Origin: Burkholderiales bacterium
GTDB lineage: Bacteria; Pseudomonadota; Gammaproteobacteria; Burkholderiales; Casimicrobiaceae
Reading direction: 5' to 3'
Length of the DNA stretch: 5,473 nt
Assembly (NCBI GenBank): GCA_031257235.1
Contig: JAIRPA010000094.1
Coordinates: 1 to 5,473, forward strand
Shown: in pieces, positions 3,616 through 5,473 of the stretch
Numbering within the stretch: the stretch's first letter is position 1
Layout of the letters: each line of letters starts with the position of its first letter
The notes under the pieces: generated by a model
Seen by the model: the letters and a program-made list of their open reading frames with translations, nothing else
Databases searched by the model: none
What the model was told of the DNA's origin: nothing
Translations under genes and position numbers: made by a program

Positions 3616-4610
3616 CTCGTAGGATTGCCGGTCAAGGATGAAGCTTGTTTTTTCTCGTGACGGGTATAAGCCTCGACAATACGCGCCACCACCGGATGAC
3701 GCACCACGTCCGCGCTTGAAAAACGCACAAACGCAATGCCTGATACCGCGCGTAAGATCGTTTCCGCGTCGATTAACCCGGATCGTTGCCCGCGCGCCAA
3801 ATCAATTTGTGTGGTATCTCCCGTGACCACAACACGCGCACCAAAACCCACGCGCGTCAAAAACATTTTCATCTGTTCAGGGGTAGTATTTTGCGCTTCA
3901 TCCAAAATGATGAACGCGCCGTTTAAGGTGCGGCCCCGCATGTAAGCGAGCGGCGCGATTTCAATGACTTGACGCTCGATGTATTTTAAGGTGCGGTCAA
4001 ACCCCAAAAGATCATACAAGGCATCGTACAAAGGTCTTAAATAGGGGTCTACTTTTTGCGCCATGTCTCCGGGAAGAAAACCCAAGCGTTCGCCGGCTTC
4101 TACGGCAGGGCGCACCAGCACGATGCGTTGGACGGCGTCACGCTCTAAGGCATCCACCGCACTGGCCACCGCAAGATACGTCTTGCCCGTGCCGGCAGGA
4201 CCAATCCCAAACGTAATATCGTTTTGACCAATCGCTTTTAAATACTTTTCTTGATTTTGAGTGCGTGCTTTTAATGAAAGCTGGCGTGTGTGTAAGTCGG
4301 GAGTGTCTTTATTGCGGGTTGCCGTGGCTTTTAAGTGATTGGATTTGACTTCCGCCAAAGTTAATTGCACATCTTCAAGCGATAAAGGATTTTTGGCTTC
4401 GCCATACAAACGTTCCAAGACCCATCGGGCGTTTTGTGCCGCGTCGTTTTTTCCGGCGATTTGAAACTCCGCGCCGCGATTTTTGATCGACACCGATAAC
4501 GCGGATTCAATCTCAACAAAATGGGTATTCAACGTGCCCGATAAGTGGCGCAAACGCTTTGTGTCGGAAGGGGTGAGGGTAAAACGCAATAAAGTTAAAT
4601 CAGCGGTCAT
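3612..4610 (-). CDS. ybeZ: PhoH-family ATPase (YbeZ-type)
   Basis: A cytoplasmic P-loop ATPase of the PhoH/YbeZ family, linked to RNA metabolism; in E. coli YbeZ interacts with YbeY. The 332-residue product has an N-terminal region (1-115) with ALSVSIKNRGAEFQIAG, which resembles a small RNA-binding fold, and NPLSLEDVQL (74-83). The ATPase domain follows: Walker A G137-PAGTGKT (137-144), LVRPAVEAGERLGFLPGD (165-182), Walker B AFIILDEAQN (232-241), and the sensor-like VVTGDTTQID (261-270). All motifs are intact and the length is normal. The start overlaps the miaB stop by ATGA (4607-4610) and the stop overlaps ybeY in the same way, so the three genes form one tightly packed operon. Some databases label this gene phoH; no Pho-type regulation is visible. 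Confidence 0.96.
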   Translation of the reverse strand: MTADLTLLRFTLTPSDTKRLRHLSGTLNTHFVEIESALSVSIKNRGAEFQIAGKNDAAQNARWVLERLYGEAKNPLSLEDVQLTLAEVKSNHLKATATRNKDTPDLHTRQLSLKARTQNQEKYLKAIGQNDITFGIGPAGTGKTYLAVASAVDALERDAVQRIVLVRPAVEAGERLGFLPGDMAQKVDPYLRPLYDALYDLLGFDRTLKYIERQVIEIAPLAYMRGRTLNGAFIILDEAQNTTPEQMKMFLTRVGFGARVVVTGDTTQIDLARGQRSGLIDAETILRAVSGIAFVRFSSADVVRHPVVARIVEAYTRHEKKQASSLTGNPTR

Positions 4611-5473
4611 GGTGAAGGACTTTCCGTGGTGAGCGTGCCGCGCAAAGAGTGAGGATGAGCATGAATGATTTTTACGGAGGCGTATTGCCCAATCAAGGCG
4701 TCGTCACCCACAAAATTCACCACACGATTGTTTTCGGTGCGCGCCTGTAGTTCGTCAGGAGATTTGACCGCGTGACCGGTCACCAAGACACGTTCGATGT
4801 TGCCGACCATCGCCAAACTGTACGCATGGTAGTGTTCGTCGATCAATTGTTGCAAGGCTTCAAAACGTTGTTGTTGGATGTCTCGCGGAATTTCATCGGT
4901 GAGATCGGAAGCGGGCGTTCCCGGTCTTTTGCTGTAGATAAAATTAAACGCACCATCAAACTTGACATCACGAACCAGCTTTAATGTGGCATCAAAGTCT
5001 GCTTCCGTTTCGCCGGGGAACCCGACAATAAAATCTGTGGTAATGGATAGATTCGGACGCGCGGCACGCAGTTTCCGAATCAAAGACTTATACTCTAACG
5101 CGGTATAGCCGCGTTTCATTTTTGCCAAGACGCGATCAGACCCGGATTGAACAGGCAAATGCAGTTGTGAGACCAGTTTGGGGAGTTCACGGTAAGCATC
5201 GATTAAGCGCGTGGAAAAATCACACGGATGCGATGTGGTAAATCTTAACCGTTCAACGCCCGGAATTTCCGAGAGATAGGTCAAAAGCAAAGCAAGATCA
5301 ACCACGCTCCCGTCTTCTTTTTGCCCGCGATAAGCATTGACATTTTGCCCCAACAAAGTGATCTCTTTGATGCCCTGATCAGCCAAATCCGCGGCTTCGG
5401 TCAAAACACTTTCAAAAGGGCGCGAAATTTCTTCGCCGCGCGTATAAGGCACCACGCAATAAGTGCAGTATTT
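4607..5473 (-). CDS. miaB: MiaB tRNA methylthiotransferase, 5' end outside the window
   Basis: MiaB is a radical-SAM enzyme with two Fe-S clusters that adds a methylthio group to N6-isopentenyladenosine at position 37 of tRNAs reading U-starting codons. The visible 288 residues begin inside the radical-SAM cysteine motif: KYCTYCVVPYTRG gives the last two cysteines of CxxxCxxC, at visible residues 3 and 6. The frame is open to the window edge, so an apparent GTG start at 5455 is not real. Further family motifs are ITLLGQNVNAY, FTTSHP, HLPVQSGSDRVL, MKRGYTALEY, DFIVGFPGET and FIYSKRPGTPA. The C-terminal 70 or so residues (from about GNIERVLVTG) form the TRAM RNA-binding domain. The missing N-terminus should hold the other cluster-binding domain. 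It ends in an ATGA overlap with the PhoH-family gene. Confidence 0.97.
   Translation of the reverse strand, partial: KYCTYCVVPYTRGEEISRPFESVLTEAADLADQGIKEITLLGQNVNAYRGQKEDGSVVDLALLLTYLSEIPGVERLRFTTSHPCDFSTRLIDAYRELPKLVSQLHLPVQSGSDRVLAKMKRGYTALEYKSLIRKLRAARPNLSITTDFIVGFPGETEADFDATLKLVRDVKFDGAFNFIYSKRPGTPASDLTDEIPRDIQQQRFEALQQLIDEHYHAYSLAMVGNIERVLVTGHAVKSPDELQARTENNRVVNFVGDDALIGQYASVKIIHAHPHSLRGTLTTESPSP

Overview
The window reads as a Proteobacterial chromosome, most likely from the Betaproteobacteria. The evidence is the miaB-phoH-ybeY gene order and the wording of the three proteins, for example KDYATNVLTF in YbeY and NPLSLEDVQL in the PhoH-like ATPase. This is judged by eye from family knowledge, and no search was run. 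The right 2.3 kb is core genome. The left 3.1 kb looks accessory.

Right part (3154-5473, minus strand): an RNA-maintenance operon read leftward. It contains the 3' part of miaB (tRNA methylthiolation; runs off the window edge), a PhoH/YbeZ-type ATPase and ybeY (rRNA maturation endoribonuclease). Each junction is a 4-base ATGA overlap, so translation is probably coupled. The tRNA-Leu(CAA) elsewhere in the window has A36-A37-A38, so it is an expected MiaA/MiaB substrate.

Middle part (2349-3153): mostly two adjacent copies (B and C) of a palindrome-rich dispersed repeat. After them comes a 36-codon membrane microprotein gene with a good ribosome binding site, convergent with ybeY. The usual next gene after ybeY (CBS-domain/CorC-like) is absent.

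Left part (1-2348): a third repeat copy (A) in the opposite orientation, an AT-rich lipoprotein gene, a frameshifted remnant resembling a phage tail chaperone, a 70-residue membrane protein with in-frame tandem repeats, a HI1419/HI1420-type (RelE/HigB-like) toxin-antitoxin operon, and tRNA-Leu(CAA). Copies A and B face each other, and each ends in an outward-pointing rho-independent terminator. Positions 1-2649 therefore form a transcriptionally insulated interval bounded by inverted repeats. No transposase, integrase, rRNA or CRISPR array is visible.

The least ordinary features are this insulated interval, the toxin promoter placed so that the mRNA should be leaderless, the two small membrane proteins, and a strong G-quadruplex motif just beyond the tRNA 3' end.
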